From positions 4,340,001 through 4,404,000 of the forward strand of contig NC_026505.1 in the NCBI RefSeq assembly GCF_000182925.2: a stretch of DNA of 64,000 nucleotides. Reading direction: 5' to 3'. The notes beneath the pieces are model-generated. The model was not told the origin of the DNA. It searched no databases and was given only the letters and a program-made list of their open reading frames with translations. Positions 32,003-44,615 of the stretch are shown here, piece by piece; positions within the stretch are counted from its first letter, which is position 1; each line of letters starts with the position of its first letter. The position numbers were made by a program, and so were the translations under genes. The stretch is from Neurospora crassa OR74A (Eukaryota; Ascomycota; Sordariomycetes; Sordariales; Sordariaceae).

Positions 32003-34255
32003 TACAGGTCAGACTCGCGGCCCGTTTCTAGCAGTTATATGGGATCATGACTTGTTGGGTGAGGTGTAGCAAAAGAACAGGATTCGAGGCAGATAAGTAT
32101 AGTTCGTGATAGAAAGATTGGTATCAAGGTTGGAAAACATGTGATGTAGTTCAAGAGATAAGCTGGTAGGTAAAACGAAAAGGTGGCGCACGCACGGAAT
32201 GATGCTGCAGGAATCGCATGAGACTGTCTTCCGCTCGTGGTCGGCGCAGCTTCCGAAGGCTTGCGGTCCACCATCCTGAGTGTAGGAGCAGGAACCTTGT
32301 TCCTCGCGTCTTCCTTCTCGCTAGCAGTTGCCGCTCAGTTAACAACAAAGGTGTCGGCTCGGAGCTGAAGCTTTGTCTACAAGACGACACCCTACCCTTC
32401 CCCAGAGTCTTTGGCTGGACCGTGCTGCGTGTGTCTCAATGTCAGCCCGTGAGTGAGTGGCAGTGTGACACTGATGCCTCCAGATGCCCGTAGATGCCGT
32501 GAACTTGACAAAGTGATGGCTGAGATCGGTAGAGGTATCCTGTTGTCTCTTCTGCACTGTAGTCGCTCGGTGGATTTGGTTCACGGTCTGCTGAGTGTTG
32601 CCTCGCTGCTGCCGTGAAACGAGACTGGGGTCCGGGATTTCGATATCGTGAGCTGTGAGGTAGTATAAGACTCAGTAAGAGGATAGTGTCGTCCCAAAAA
32701 CAAGTAAGATTTGATTACTCTGGGTGGAAGAGAAAAAAAAAAAAAGTCACGGTAGCGGGTTTTGTCAAGGCTGGACTGTCTCCTCAACCATGAATGGCAA
32801 CACAATTAGGCTTGCAGTTTGGAAGCTCAACGGCTTCATCCCTGTTACTTAGCGCTGCCCACCCACCAAGGGCATCGATGCCACGGCGGTCAGAATAGCG
32901 CACAGCCGGTGGGCCACGGCAAATGAGGGCGGGCGAGGCTCGAGCCTTTCTGGTTCTGGCTGATCGTTCAAAAGGAATTGAGGCTCGAACCAGGGGACGC
33001 GCATTGCAGTGGTGTCCATCTAGGTACTTATACATGTAGTGCGCATGGCCTTCGGATGTGGCTCCGAAACTCTTTTTCGGACCAGGACGCATGCGGGGAC
33101 GGAGACCTTTGGAGGTACTGGATCAACCATTCAGTCTTGTATCCTGCATTGTATTGGCTGCCACGCCGGGGATTTTGAGCCTGCAGTTTCACATCTACTG
33201 CGTAGACGTCCAGGATATCGTGTACCGCGGAACGGCTATAAGAAGGACAGAACAAAGCGTGGTGGGTGAACCTGCCCCCGGACTAAGGAATACCCCGCAA
33301 AGTGAGAACATGACCTCAACGGCGCTGGGCCCTTTTTGATCGTAGCTTACTAATTTGTACATGACAGGAATCCATCTGGACAAAATCCCATATCTGTTCA
33401 AGCCTAGACGAACATCTTCACAGGTTGTCGATGAACATCTTCACAGGTTGTCCATTGGCGTTGAAACCATAAACCTACTTCATAGTATTCTGGTCTCAGA
33501 TATAGCTTCCGGAGCCGGTGAGCTTGGCTAGAGATAGGCGTGTCTTCCTGTGAGGTAGCCAGGGGTCTATGTATCGCGTCTGCCATACTGATGCCTACCT
33601 TGGCGATCCTCGTGGTCATATTGCGGCACATCACAATGCCATCCGCACCCGAGAAGGAAGAGAAGTGAGATGTGTACACTACTGTTCACTTTAAATGGTT
33701 CTCCACCTTCTAGGGCCGGATAACCACGCGTTCCCTCGGGCCCTCTGCGAAAAGCTGAATTGCTAACTAAGGGAACGAAGATCAACTTCTGCCCTAGAGG
33801 TATTCAGGGGTTTGTTTACACCCCCATGAACGCTGCTGCTTTCCATATCAGAAGGGGAAAGCGCTAGAGGTAGTTATGTACCTGTGCGCTACCATAGAAG
33901 CTTTCTACGATAAGGCACAGGGGCGCCTGCCCGTTTCTAGCGCTACAAGGGCAGCTACCCCACCAACGCCCAGTGACGTTGTCCCTTCTCACTGGAGGGG
34001 ACGAGGGATGAGGTGTGCAGTGGTGCCGACCCCAACTGAACCCGACAATCGCGTCCCAAAAGGAGGTCGACTTTGCGATTCGAACTGATTCCAGACCTCA
34101 CTCCTCCGTTCGTTCGGGCGCCCCTGACACAACAGCACACCTGCGCAGTTCACCTCGACCCGTTCGGTGGAACGCCATATCTAATCTCTTCCGAAACAAC
34201 AACCATCATCGTAATACCAAAAGCGCAAAGTGCCAAAGCTCCAACATCAATAATC
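32003..34255. other. Divergent intergenic region, SDR-like gene / GET3
   Basis: 2,253 bp with no gene recognised on either strand. Holds a 20-bp direct repeat with a 3-bp spacer (33410-33429 and 33433-33452). Promoters of both flanking genes are expected at the ends. Confidence 0.55.
33410..33452. repeat. Short direct repeat, 2 x 20 bp
   Basis: GAACATCTTCACAGGTTGTC occurs twice, separated by GAT. Probably a local duplication; function unknown. Confidence 0.85.
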
Positions 34256-35365
34256 ATGTCTACCGCAGTCATAAATGCCGACGATGACCACATGGAGCCC
34301 ACGCTCCAGTCGATTCTCGACCAGCGCTCGCTGCGCTGGATTTTCGTCGGCGGCAAGGGTGGTGTCGGCAAGACGACAACCTCGTGCAGTCTGGCCATCC
34401 AGCTGGCCAAGGTCCGCCGTTCGGTCTTGCTCATCTCGACCGACCCCGCCCACAATCTCAGTGATGCCTTTAGCCAAAAGTTTGGCAAGGAGGCGCGTCT
34501 GATCGATGGTTTCGACAACCTGAGCGCTATGGAGATTGACCCCAACGGTAGCATCCAGGATCTCCTGGCTGGCCAGGGCGAGAATGAGGGTGCTGGTGAT
34601 ATGGGTGGTGTGGGTGGCATGATGCAGGATTTGGCGTTTGCGGTACGTTGTTGACCTTGGATCCCTTGCGCATTGCGTGACATAATCAGGCGCTAGATGG
34701 ATGACACATGCTGACTCTTGGGTCTGCCATAGATTCCCGGTATCGATGAAGCCATGTCCTTCGCCGAAGTTCTCAAGCAAGTCAAGTCGCTCTCGTACGA
34801 GACCATCATCTTCGACACGGCACCGACCGGCCACACGCTGCGCTTCCTGCAGTTTCCCTCGGTCCTCGAGAAGGCTCTGGCCAAGGTCTCGCAGCTGTCT
34901 TCGCAATACGGCCCCTTGCTCAACGGCTTCCTTGGCTCCAACGGCACGCTGCCCAACGGCCAGAACCTGAACGAGATGATGGAGAAGCTCGAGACATTGC
35001 GGGCCACCATTTCAGAGGTGAACACACAGTTCAAGGATGAGCGCCTGACCACGTTCGTGTGCGTGTGCATCCCCGAATTCCTGTCGCTGTACGAGACGGA
35101 GCGCATGATCCAGGAGCTGGCCAGCTATGGGATCGACACCCACAGCATCGTGGTCAACCAGCTCCTGTTTCCCAAGCCCGGGTCAGACTGCGAGCAGTGC
35201 ACAGCCCGCAGGAAGATGCAAAAGAAGTACCTGGATCAGATCGAGGAGCTGTACGACGAGTTCAACGTTGTCAAGATGCCGCTGCTCGTGGAGGAGGTCC
35301 GTGGTAAGGAGAAACTGGAGAAGTTTAGCGAAATGTTGGTTAAGCCGTTTGTGCCGCCACAATAG
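34256..35365 (+). CDS. GET3: Get3, ATPase for tail-anchored protein insertion
   Basis: Two exons, 34256-34642 and 34733-35365; intron 90 nt; 339 aa, starting at the ATG of [10 protein letters not shown]. Get3 (ArsA-like P-loop ATPase) captures tail-anchored proteins in the cytosol and delivers them to Get1/2 in the ER membrane. Motifs: deviant Walker [17 protein letters not shown], switch [13 protein letters not shown], the A-loop region [18 protein letters not shown], and the zinc-binding CEQC pair ([10 protein letters not shown]) that holds the homodimer. The Gly-rich [10 protein letters not shown] segment comes just before the intron. Length is the usual one for fungal Get3. SEC22 in the same window is itself a tail-anchored client. 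Confidence 0.97.
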
Positions 35366-36446
35366 GAGGCATGGTAATATAAAAGGTGTAATAATGATAA
35401 TACAAGAATTTTCCCGTCATTTTGGCCTGGTCCATAACCAGAGAACTGAAGCCGTCATGGGGAGATGCTTTTGGATCTAGTCACTGCGCCGAGGGTTAAT
35501 TCACTTCAAACCATATTTGGAAATGCAACACCGTACACACAGAACATCAGAGAGGCAAGTATCGATAAGGAAGATAAACTACTTCTGTTATAATTCCTAG
35601 CCCTCGAAAGCAATCTAGACCGAGTAACACATGCAGCAAAACCAGGCAGCTATAAATGACGGAGCAAGCGGAAGAATTACGGTAGGTCAAGTCCGTATGT
35701 CGTCCATTGCCTATTTAGAGAAAGCATAAGGGAAGCGCGGGAGTCGGTTCATGCTGACATTCTCCTCCGCTGTCGTGATCCCTCCAACCATCATTCCAAC
35801 CATCATCAAGAAAGAGAGCAACAGCTGTCGCTCAAGTCCCTTTTCCCAGGCAACCGTCCTTCTCTTTTTTCATAACGTCCATCATTTGCCGTCATTTTCC
35901 CTTCCCCTAGATGTTTCGTTTGCATGCCATCATATCCTTCTATCCATCCATCCATCCATCCATCACATATATACGCCTTTCACGCCCCACGGTGCCTTTG
36001 CATGACCATCCTGCCCGCCAGCCAACCTCCCACCCACCCATCCAGTCCTTCCGTGATAGTTTCGAGATCAAGTCCAGAAAAGCAAAAACAAAAACAGAAC
36101 AAAAAAAACGCCTCTAATGCTCTCAGGAAATCAGGAAATCAAAAAGTGAGTGCGAATAAATACTGGCTGGCCGTTCCTTCGGCCATCCATGTCTCGTGGC
36201 TTCCTCATCTGGGTATTTTCGTTGAGTAATTCTGCTTGATGTTGCCGCGTTTCCCTCTTCGAAGGGCATGCATGTGGTTGTGCGTGCAGTTTGGGTGGTT
36301 GTAATATGTACCACGTATAGGGTATTGTGTTGTGGTGTGAGTGAAATTCGAAGCCGGGGACTGTGCTGATGACTATCATGCCGGGTGTTTTTGTTTTCTT
36401 TGCTGCTTGTCTTGTTTCTGCTTTAGAGCCATACCTATGGCATCCC
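35366..36446. other. Convergent 3' region, GET3 / MPE1
   Basis: 1,081 bp. Contains a CATC/TCCA tetranucleotide run (35942-35965). No gene supported; the open frames here are simple-sequence artefacts. Confidence 0.55.
35942..35965. repeat. TCCA tetranucleotide microsatellite
   Basis: Six consecutive CATC/TCCA units in the GET3-MPE1 convergent region. Confidence 0.85.
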
Positions 36447-38593
36447 TTACAGCTCCCGGTAATCACTCGGCCGGACCCGCCTTTGGCGGTTCTGGTGACG
36501 GTGCGGGTTGACGGGTTTCCTGAAGTAGGCATCGTCATCGTCGGCGGGCTGATGAGAAAAATTCTTGAATTGGTGCTGCTGGCCTTGATAGCCGCCACCA
36601 TTATGCATGCCCATGCCGGCTGCTTGATTCATGACGTTCATTCTGCCACCGCCTGCTCGCATGGTGCCACCCATGTTAGGACCGTTCGGAACGCCGCCGT
36701 GGCCATTCATGCCCATGCCGCCATTGTTCCACATTCCGGGATTGTTGCCATTGGGCATTCCGCCGGGGCCACCGGGGAAACCACCTGGTCCCATCCCGCC
36801 GTTCATGGGTGGGAAGCCAGGTCCCATCCCACCGGCCAACATCGGATTCATCATGTGGTTCATCATACCCATGTTCATGTTGGGCATTCCCATACCTCCA
36901 AAGTTACCCATCATGGGCATGGCCGGGAACATTTGCGGCATGCAGTTCATAGCATTCATGCCATTCATGCCAGGCATACCGGGCATTCCGCCCATCATTT
37001 GTTCCATCATGGCTTGCTGCTGGGTTTGTTGGGTCTTCTGCTGCATGGCCTTGGGCGCCTTTGGGATCTTGGGGTTCTCCAGGGCATGTTCCGCAGGGCG
37101 CTTCTTCGAAACTTGCTGACTTCGCTCTTCCCGGTTAGCCTGTGTTGGTGGCGTTGTCTGGCCGGTGGAGCCGGATTGCATCGATGCTGCACTTGACGCT
37201 TGTGATGTCTGTTGCTGCGAGGCTTGCTGCGATGCAGATGGTGCAGTATCTGTCGGAGTCGGGGATTTGCATTTTGGCTTGGTTTCCTCAGTAGTAGTTT
37301 GGACGGCAGGGGCGTCGGTAGATGTCGGAGACTTTGCGGCTGTCGGGCTGTTGGGACTGCCAGGACTTTGAGACCCTTCTTTCGCCTTACTATTCTTTTC
37401 TGCAAGGAAAGCCTTGATCTTGTCAACTGCCTCCTCATCCGCCTTCAAGTCATCGATAAGTATGCCATCGGACTTGCAACCAGGGCAAATGAAGTCGCTC
37501 TCAATGAGGGCGTTGGTAATGCAATCATTGCAATACGTCTTCTCACAACACGGTGTCTTCATTGGGTCTATGAACAACTTGTGGTCGATGGGGCACTCCA
37601 GCCCACGCTCCTGAATCTCCTTATCTCCCTCAGGAGTAGCCTTTTGGGCTGCAGAATTCGACTTGGCCTTAGCCTGAAACTGTTCCCATGAAGCCTTGTC
37701 AGGCTCGGCAATGACGAACTCTCCGTCGGCATTGACCATGATGCCAGACGGGGTCTTGGTTTCGTCACCGTCCCCAGTCTGGCCTAGGGCCGTTGCTTTG
37801 TCTACTGTCTTGAGGAAGGATTTGGGAATGCCGGTAGTCCGCTTCACGCGGGGCCGGTTGTCATAGTCGGGGTTGTCGTTAGTTGGGCACAGTTGGATCC
37901 AGTGACCCTTCTCGCCACACCTGTAGCAAATGTATCCCTGCGGAGGGTCATGGTCAGGGACGTTGGCCGGTTTCTTGGGGCCAGACTTAGCAACATATTG
38001 CTGCCTAAACATCCAGGTTAGTATCAACACATTTGGCGGTTATCTAAAGCGATGGGGAGTGTACGTACGTAGCCATTTCCTCCTCCCTCGCGGTGAAATT
38101 CTCGGTCTGAGCTTGGAAGACAGCTGCCATCTTCTCTTCCTCAGTCATGGCACTGTTAAGCTGCACGACTGGATTGGCGACTGGCTTAGCCAAGGCCTTG
38201 ACGATGGGCTGTTCTTTGCGCGATGAGTTCTTAGCGTGTACGGGCATTTTGCCCGAGACATAGCGAGCAGCTCCTCCCCTACCCTGTACCTTGGCGGGCA
38301 TGCGGCGAGCAATGACCGTGGTTGATCGTGGAATAATGGTTGTATCATCATCGTAAACTGGACCCGTGTCAGCGTTCTGGGCATAGCAACTTTCAAAACC
38401 CACTTGGATGGTACTCACCTTCCTTCATGCCCTCGTCGGCAGCGATAATGAGGTCGAAATCAGTGCCATCGCCGAGCGCACTTTTCAGGATGATTTCACG
38501 TTTCAGTTCGAAGACGGATATGCCAGTTCCGTCGAACTCCACACGGGTGGGCTCTTTGTTAGACTTGAACTTGAAGAAGACTGAGGACTCCAT
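36447..38593 (-). CDS. MPE1: Mpe1/RBBP6-type cleavage and polyadenylation factor subunit
   Basis: Three exons, 38593..38419, 38357..38069 and 38004..36447; introns 61 and 64 nt (the second with a TACTAAC branch); 673 aa. Start at the ATG of MESSVFFKFK. Domains: DWNN ubiquitin-like domain (1-80, VFFKFKSNKEPTRVEFDGTG), CCHC zinc knuckle CYRCGEKGHWIQLC (about 180), and a RING/U-box-like domain CPIDHKLFIDPMKTPCCEKT through CPGC (about 290-340). Mpe1 is a CPF subunit required for pre-mRNA cleavage and polyadenylation and activates the nuclease Ysh1. The tail beyond about 490 is Met/Gly/Pro/Asn-rich (MPGMPGMNGM-type), far longer than in yeast, and ends in Arg/His-rich sequence. A Pro/Thr/Ser/Gln linker separates RING and tail. 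Confidence 0.95.
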
Positions 38594-41197
38594 GATGGGT
38601 TCAGCTTGATGCGATGTTGACTGTAGAGGCAATGGTCATAGGTTGCGCAACTGGGATGCCAAGCAGGATCCAGAAGTGACGCCGCGCCCAAGGCAAACAC
38701 TGTACTATTAGAAGACTCTCCTAAACGATGTTGACGTATGATACGAGTTGGGGGCTGGGGCTTGTAGAATGATTTCTGCAATGTCTCAGCTGGTAGCGAA
38801 TTTCTCCCCTTTCAACAAAAATATTAGGCTCGTTTCCTTGTTCCCCTGTTTTTCTTGCTCTTGGATTTGCAGAAGTTAGACTGAGTCAATTCTGAATGTA
38901 CTCGTAGGAAGAGACACAAAGTGACAGATGAAGAGAAGGAAAGTACAAAGACCCAGCGAGACTGCAACAACCCGTTCAAAGGGGATGGATGGTACTGTTG
39001 GAAGACTCGCACTTGTATCCCGTCCCAGATATCAAATCAATTGCGCCACAGCCAGAGACTCAGATCACCTTCCAGGCCAGCCCAGCGAGCCAACAGCCAG
39101 AAAATATCGAGTTTCGAAACTTGTCAGTATGCGAAGCAAAAGCAAAATGAGGGCGGACTGGTGATATTCGAATGATGGCAGAATGATGGGACGCCGTCAC
39201 GCGTTAGATGGATTGATAATGTGTCGGTTTTCGCTGTGGTATCGTGAAGCGTCGTCGCAGGTCACGTTCGGCTCAGATCGGCGGTTGTCGTTCGGTGCGC
39301 TGATGGAATGGTAAAGGATCGCAGCAAGCCTGTCGCAAATGGTGAGCGACGCGGCGACGCTGGGAAAAGAGCAGAATCGATGAATAGAAAGCCGGCTGAT
39401 GCAGTTGTGATGGCCAACTGATTGATTCGCCGTGGTGTCGCGGACTGAAAGTTTTGCTGGAGGAAGAAATGAACGGGAGGGTTCGGGGCAGCTGAAATGG
39501 AAGTGGCCCACGGAATGTCATACGCTGGCGCCTATTGAATGGACGGATACAATGACTAAGCAGCCTGTGCATTGCAGGCAAGTGTGGTGCAGTGAAGGAA
39601 GCTCACTCATCGGACGTTTGAAGGAAGCGAGACGGGACACGGGTGCCTCCCCACTTTTCAAGTTGCGCCCGTGCCCTACACTGATGTATTCTACATACAC
39701 TATGTAAATGACTAAGCCAATCACCCCGGCACTGGCGGCCAGCCGAAGACTGCTTGGCAGTGACTGGCAGTGGAAAACACCATCCACCAGCAGAAGCCCA
39801 AGGAAGCAAAGGTACCAACATAAATTTGATGATACCCATACTAAATCGGTGAAAGCATGTCGGTATGACCACACACGCAGGCTTTGAAATTACCTCTGGT
39901 TTTCCAGTTTGTTCTTTGTTCATTTCCCCTTCAATATCACGATTGCGGACGTTCAGGCCGGGTTATCGCAGGGTGCGCATTGCATTGCTGCAGGAGCTGC
40001 TTGCGCTAGGTGGGGAGGATTGCATGATGATGATGATGACAATGTTTCTTGCGTTGACAAGTGAGCAGTGGGAGCTTGGTTCCGTGTTACACACCCGCGA
40101 GGATAATGGCCAGACGCTCGACGATATCGTTGGATCATTCGAAGCAAATGAGCCCACGATCGTCAGAGTTGCGCAGTCCCCTCATTTTATCTGTGGCTCT
40201 TTTCTCTTTCTTTGTTTATACGTCCAGCTTTGGCCACCCGACTCTGATATTGTTGTAGCACTGCTGCACGACAGAACACTTTTCACGATTCTCCACTCTG
40301 CATCTAGGTACAAACACCCGACTAGAGGTAGGTGTACAGAACCCAGCGGGCACCTTGCTTCCATTTCCATTTCCACTTCCCCTGTTCTTACACTTACAGA
40401 GCCGCTACAGTAAAGTCCTTTCCCGCAAAGTGGAAAATGGAGCGGTGCCCGTTACCTCTAGCATAGCGTACCGGTATTTATCGGGTCCAGTCGTACCTAC
40501 ATACCTACCTGCCCTGTAGGTACACTACGTAGAACTACATACACTACCTAGCCGCGGGAGTGTGGCTCCTCCATCGGCCCATCCCGTCGGTTCGTCGTCG
40601 GGTCACTTTCATCATCGCTTTTCCGTCGCTCTCGGCTCTGGCTTGGTACTAAAGTAGAGGTACCTTTTTTCCCAAGTTTACAAATCCTGCCGGCCCCGCG
40701 TCAACCATCTTTGCTCTTCCTTCCCCAACTTTCCTACCTTACCTACCACAGCCTACAAGCACCTCTGTACTAAAACTTCAGACTACCATCATCGCACCAC
40801 GGCAATTGGGAAAAGAGGATTTGACAGCTTTCTGTGGCCGTGCTCCGTTCCAATGTCAAAACCTCTTTACCAGCGATCGTGAGCTGCGCTTCTCACAGAT
40901 AAATTACATACACGATTCGTCCCGACAACGTCCACGATTACAACATCGCCACCTCCAGTGACTTCATTCCAGACTCCCCACGTTTAGGCAAGCCACCGCT
41001 ATTTACCAATTCTATCTGGAGTCGGCCATCCGCCCGAGCCTACCTAGCTTCGAACCGTGCTTTCTATACACATCCAGCCCTAGGAACCAGTCATCCGAAA
41101 CTCGAGTGCTTCATAGTCCCATTGCTGGACAAGTCGATACGTACCGAAATCTTCCATACGGCACTAGCAACGATCCTCACCCTCTTCCTCGGTCAAA
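38594..41197. other. Divergent intergenic region, MPE1 / PRELI gene
   Basis: 2,604 bp. Nothing recognised apart from AGGTAGGTA-type motifs (40321-40332, 40494-40540, with palindromic TACCTACCTG/GTAGGTAC context). TGAGTCA at 38883-38889. Likely holds long 5' UTRs of both genes. Confidence 0.5.
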
Positions 41198-41905
41198 ATG
41201 GTTCTCACGCACACTACCAACCATACTTATAGCCATCCTTTCCCGACCGTCACGCTCGCCTTCTTCCTCCGGTACTGCTCCCCGCAGCTCAATCCCTTTT
41301 CTCAGCATGTCATGAGCACCGACACCCTTTCATCACATGTCGACCCGGCCACCGGCCGTCTGCACACGACTCGCATCCACCTCAAAAAGTCGCGTATGCC
41401 GCCTGCTATCATGAAGATGCTCCCCACTAGCATTACGGGTGGTGCCACGACCGAGAAGGCGTCCTATATCATGGAGACCAGCGTTGTGGATATGAAGGAG
41501 GGCTGGATGTCGACCGAGAGCCGGAACCTGAACTTTGCCGGCGTTCTGTCGGTGGTGGAGAAGCAGATCTATACGATCCCAACGAGCACTAATGAGATTG
41601 GAAATACGACCGACGTTGCCACGACGGTGGTCTTTCGATCTCGCTTTGGGGAGCGCATTCGCGACAAGTTGGGACACTTGCACGCGCATGAAGTTGAACA
41701 AGAGAAGGGCGGCTTCTTTTCCCGGCTTGGCGCCCATGGTATTCAACGAAGCATCGAGAGCCTGGCGTCGAAGAAGACCCAAGACCAACTTGGCAAGAGC
41801 CGAGAGGGAATGAAGCTGATTCTCGAGCGACTTCGCCAGTCGGGCATCATGGGCGTCCTGGAGCTCAGAAAGATGGCACGGGAACGCAACATGGAGAAGG
41901 CTTGA
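41198..41905 (+). CDS. PRELI/MSF1-family mitochondrial lipid-transfer protein (Ups1-like)
   Basis: Single exon, 235 aa. The start MVLTHTTNHTYSHPFPTVTL is followed by AFFLRY, QHVMSTDTLSSHVDPATGRL and TTRIHLKKSR, the PRELI/MSF1 domain pattern, which is closest to yeast Ups1 (MVLLHKSTHIFPTDF, NRYPNPYSPHVLSIDTI). Conserved MKEGWMSTESRNLNFAGVLS and VVEKQIYTIP follow. The domain runs about 2-180, and the C-terminal 55 residues are helical (REGMKLILERLRQSG). Ups proteins shuttle phosphatidic acid (Ups1) or phosphatidylserine (Ups2) across the intermembrane space with Mdm35. Ups1 type is favoured by the N-terminus but Ups2/3 type is not excluded. Protein is longer than yeast Ups1 (175 aa) through internal insertion and tail. 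Confidence 0.88.
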   Translation: MVLTHTTNHTYSHPFPTVTLAFFLRYCSPQLNPFSQHVMSTDTLSSHVDPATGRLHTTRIHLKKSRMPPAIMKMLPTSITGGATTEKASYIMETSVVDMKEGWMSTESRNLNFAGVLSVVEKQIYTIPTSTNEIGNTTDVATTVVFRSRFGERIRDKLGHLHAHEVEQEKGGFFSRLGAHGIQRSIESLASKKTQDQLGKSREGMKLILERLRQSGIMGVLELRKMARERNMEKA

Positions 41906-42758
41906 ACGAATTACCGAGCTAGGGCTATAATGACCATCTAGGCCTTCGGTCGTGCTCTGGGGCCTTTCCCCAAGCTTATGATTTGTTTACTTGCCCTTGC
42001 CACCGTCTTTGTCCACCATTGGGCATCATCAAGACGTATCCGACCCTGTCCTCTGCTCAATCTGGGCAAAAAAGTCTCGGTGGAAGTACGCGGACGAAAG
42101 ACGCATCTTTTCCACGGCACCGCAAGACGAGTTAGGCCACAATCTCTGTGAGCTGTCTTTCTTGGTGTCGTGCTGTACACTACAACATTGTCGTTGATTT
42201 TAGCATGGCGTTGGTGTAAGGTTCTGTGTTGTCACTGGGTCGCATACGATGAGGGAAGTCATCCTCACGACACGCTCACACGCGAGCATATACCCGCGTA
42301 CCCATTCTTGAAGTTTGTGAAGGAGGGGGCCGGCAACTACGGCGTCAGCCAACTGAATGAGGGGACTGCGTGTACCCTATGTGTTATTTTATTCCACTCT
42401 CTTTGTGTTGGTATTGGTTATGAAAAAGAAACGGTTTTAGCAATGAATGTCTCACTGATGTGTATTGTGTATGTATATCGTATAGGTCTTAACGGAAGGC
42501 TCAGAACTGATCGTGCGAAAGGAAATCGAATAGGAGACATGATGAAGACGTTGAAGACGTTACAACACGAGCGTGATGCATTACTGTTCAGCATTTCTTG
42601 TCAATCTTGTTTTCTGGCAAAGTTCCGTTTCTACAACGTGCTGACCGGTTTCCAGCGCAACATGTAGAAAATTTTTGATCGTTTTGAGCCCCTCCTCATT
42701 TACCGACTGGTATCGAAACACTTCATCCATCATAACCTTCATCACCATTACGCCCCCT
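41906..42758. other. Convergent 3' region, PRELI gene / carboxypeptidase
   Basis: 853 bp, no recognisable gene. Confidence 0.55.
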
Positions 42759-44615
42759 TCACCTGACAAACCTGCCCCTTCCACCTCCATGCTGTTTCCC
42801 CGTCTTACCCGGGGACTGACTCCAGCTCTGAGGCGCCGTCCCCTCGCCCAAAGGCTGCTGGCTCTGCGGCGCATCCGGGTCTGTCGTGAATGGGACCGTG
42901 CAGTTCAAGCAGTTAACTCTGCCCAGCAAGAACTCTAGCTGCCTGTACGCCGCCGACGGCGCATACTGCGGCACCATGTGGCCCGACATGTCGATCTGGA
43001 CCCAGGTCAAGCCTCGCTCGCTGCCCATGGATCCAAACACGCCGCCGGCCGCCAGCGTCGACAGGTCCGACATGGTGTTGTACGGCACATAAAACGGTTG
43101 GTCGGGCTTGTTCTGGAACCCGAGCTTGCCGCCCCAAGTCATGTTTTGGATGCCCAGGAGGGTGCCGTTGGCGATCAGGACCATATCCAGCGCGCCGTGG
43201 CCGATGATCACGTTCTTGGTCGCATCGATGACGTGCGGCAAGGCATGGAAGCTCGACGGCTCCGACCGGTCGCGTCCGCCCACAAACACGTTCTGCTCCG
43301 AGCAACTGGACCACTTGACGTTCTCAGGGGCGTGGACTGCCTTCTTGACGTCGTCTCGGTCAAAATACACCTTGGCACCCTCGGGTAGGTACCCCATCGA
43401 TCCCGGAAACCCAAGCACGTCCCACAGCAGGGGACAGGTGGTGGCCACCTGGTAGATGTTGAAGCACGGGTTCAACAGCAAAATGGCGTCGAAGATCTCG
43501 TAGAACAGTCCCCAGCATTCGTCGCGCGTGGTGCCGGTCTTATCGGTACCGGGCAGCTTAGAGGGCTGTAGGCCCTTGGGCGGATACACCAGGTACTGCG
43601 AGACGAAGTCGGAATAGCCGCATTTGGCGTCGACCGACTTGATGTGCTCCCGGAAGGTGTCATTGAAGGGGAAGAGTCCCGACCAGTACTCAGTGAACTG
43701 AACGACAGGGACCTGCTCGGCGACTTCGTCCCACGAGATTACAGGATCGTAGATCATCAGGCCGGACATGTCGTAGTAGGTCTTGTCATTGGCGTCAAGG
43801 AAGGCGGAGGCGATGTAGGGGCAGTAGAGGCCGGCATAGGATTCGCCGGTGATGTACACCTTGTAGCCCTGCATGGCAAAGGTGTCGATGAAGTTCTTCC
43901 AGAAACCCATGAATTGAGCGGCAACATCCTCTTCGCTAGTGGCGGTGACGTTGCCGGTAGAGAAGCCGGTGCCGACGGGCTGCTCGACCCAGATGACGTT
44001 GGTCAGGGTGTGCCAGCTCCAGGGGTTCTTGACGGGCTTGTAAGTGCCATACTGCCAGAGGAACGGTCCGTTCTCTTGGAGGAAACCTTCCAGTGAGGAG
44101 CAGCCGGGCTAAGAAAGTATAGTTTGTCAGGCTGATATATTCATATTAGGGGTTTGATAAGGTTGAACTTACACCACCGTTGAGCCATATCAGAATTTCC
44201 TTCTTCGCAGCGGGGTTCGTAGATGGGAAGAACCACCAGAAAAGCTCGCTCTTCTCCTCGGGGTCCTGGCTGATGGGCAAAGTGCCAGCATAGGACTCTC
44301 CCACATCAAAGTCAACATCAGGAATGTTCTTCCCGTCGACGGCAAACCCTGCGTTTATGTATGTCAGTTGATGAGCCGAGCTGCGTTCAAATTGGATCAA
44401 AACTCACTTGTGGTGTTGGCATTCAGGAACTTGGGCTCCTGAACCTTAGCAACATCACGCTCGACGGCCGGGGCAGCCTCGACCTTCGCAGCGTGATTCT
44501 TGAGTCTGTTGGCAACATGTTCTAGGTACTTCTTCTCAGCCTGGCCGAAGCTAGGACCGCCAGCGGTGGCAGTTGTCGCTAAGAGTAGCGACGAGACTAG
44601 TGCGGTCAGACGCAT
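42759..44615 (-). CDS. Secreted serine carboxypeptidase (S10 family)
   Basis: Three exons, 44615..44408, 44348..44173 and 44108..42759, with introns of 59 and 64 nt; 577 aa. The ATG at 44615 gives a signal peptide [21 protein letters not shown] propeptide-like helical stretch ([19 protein letters not shown]) follows, then the mature enzyme: [31 protein letters not shown] across the second junction, [14 protein letters not shown]. Triad: Ser218 in GESYAG, Asp in the [14 protein letters not shown] region, and His in [10 protein letters not shown], all present. It removes single C-terminal residues at acidic pH outside the cell. No KEX1-type C-terminal membrane anchor is visible, and the tail is Gly/Gln/Ser-rich. 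Several N-glycosylation sequons occur, including NMTW and NCT. Confidence 0.93.

Noticed and set aside
34073-34255. N-terminal extension of GET3
   Set aside because: Opens at TTG and adds sequence unlike any Get3; the ATG at 34256 matches family starts.
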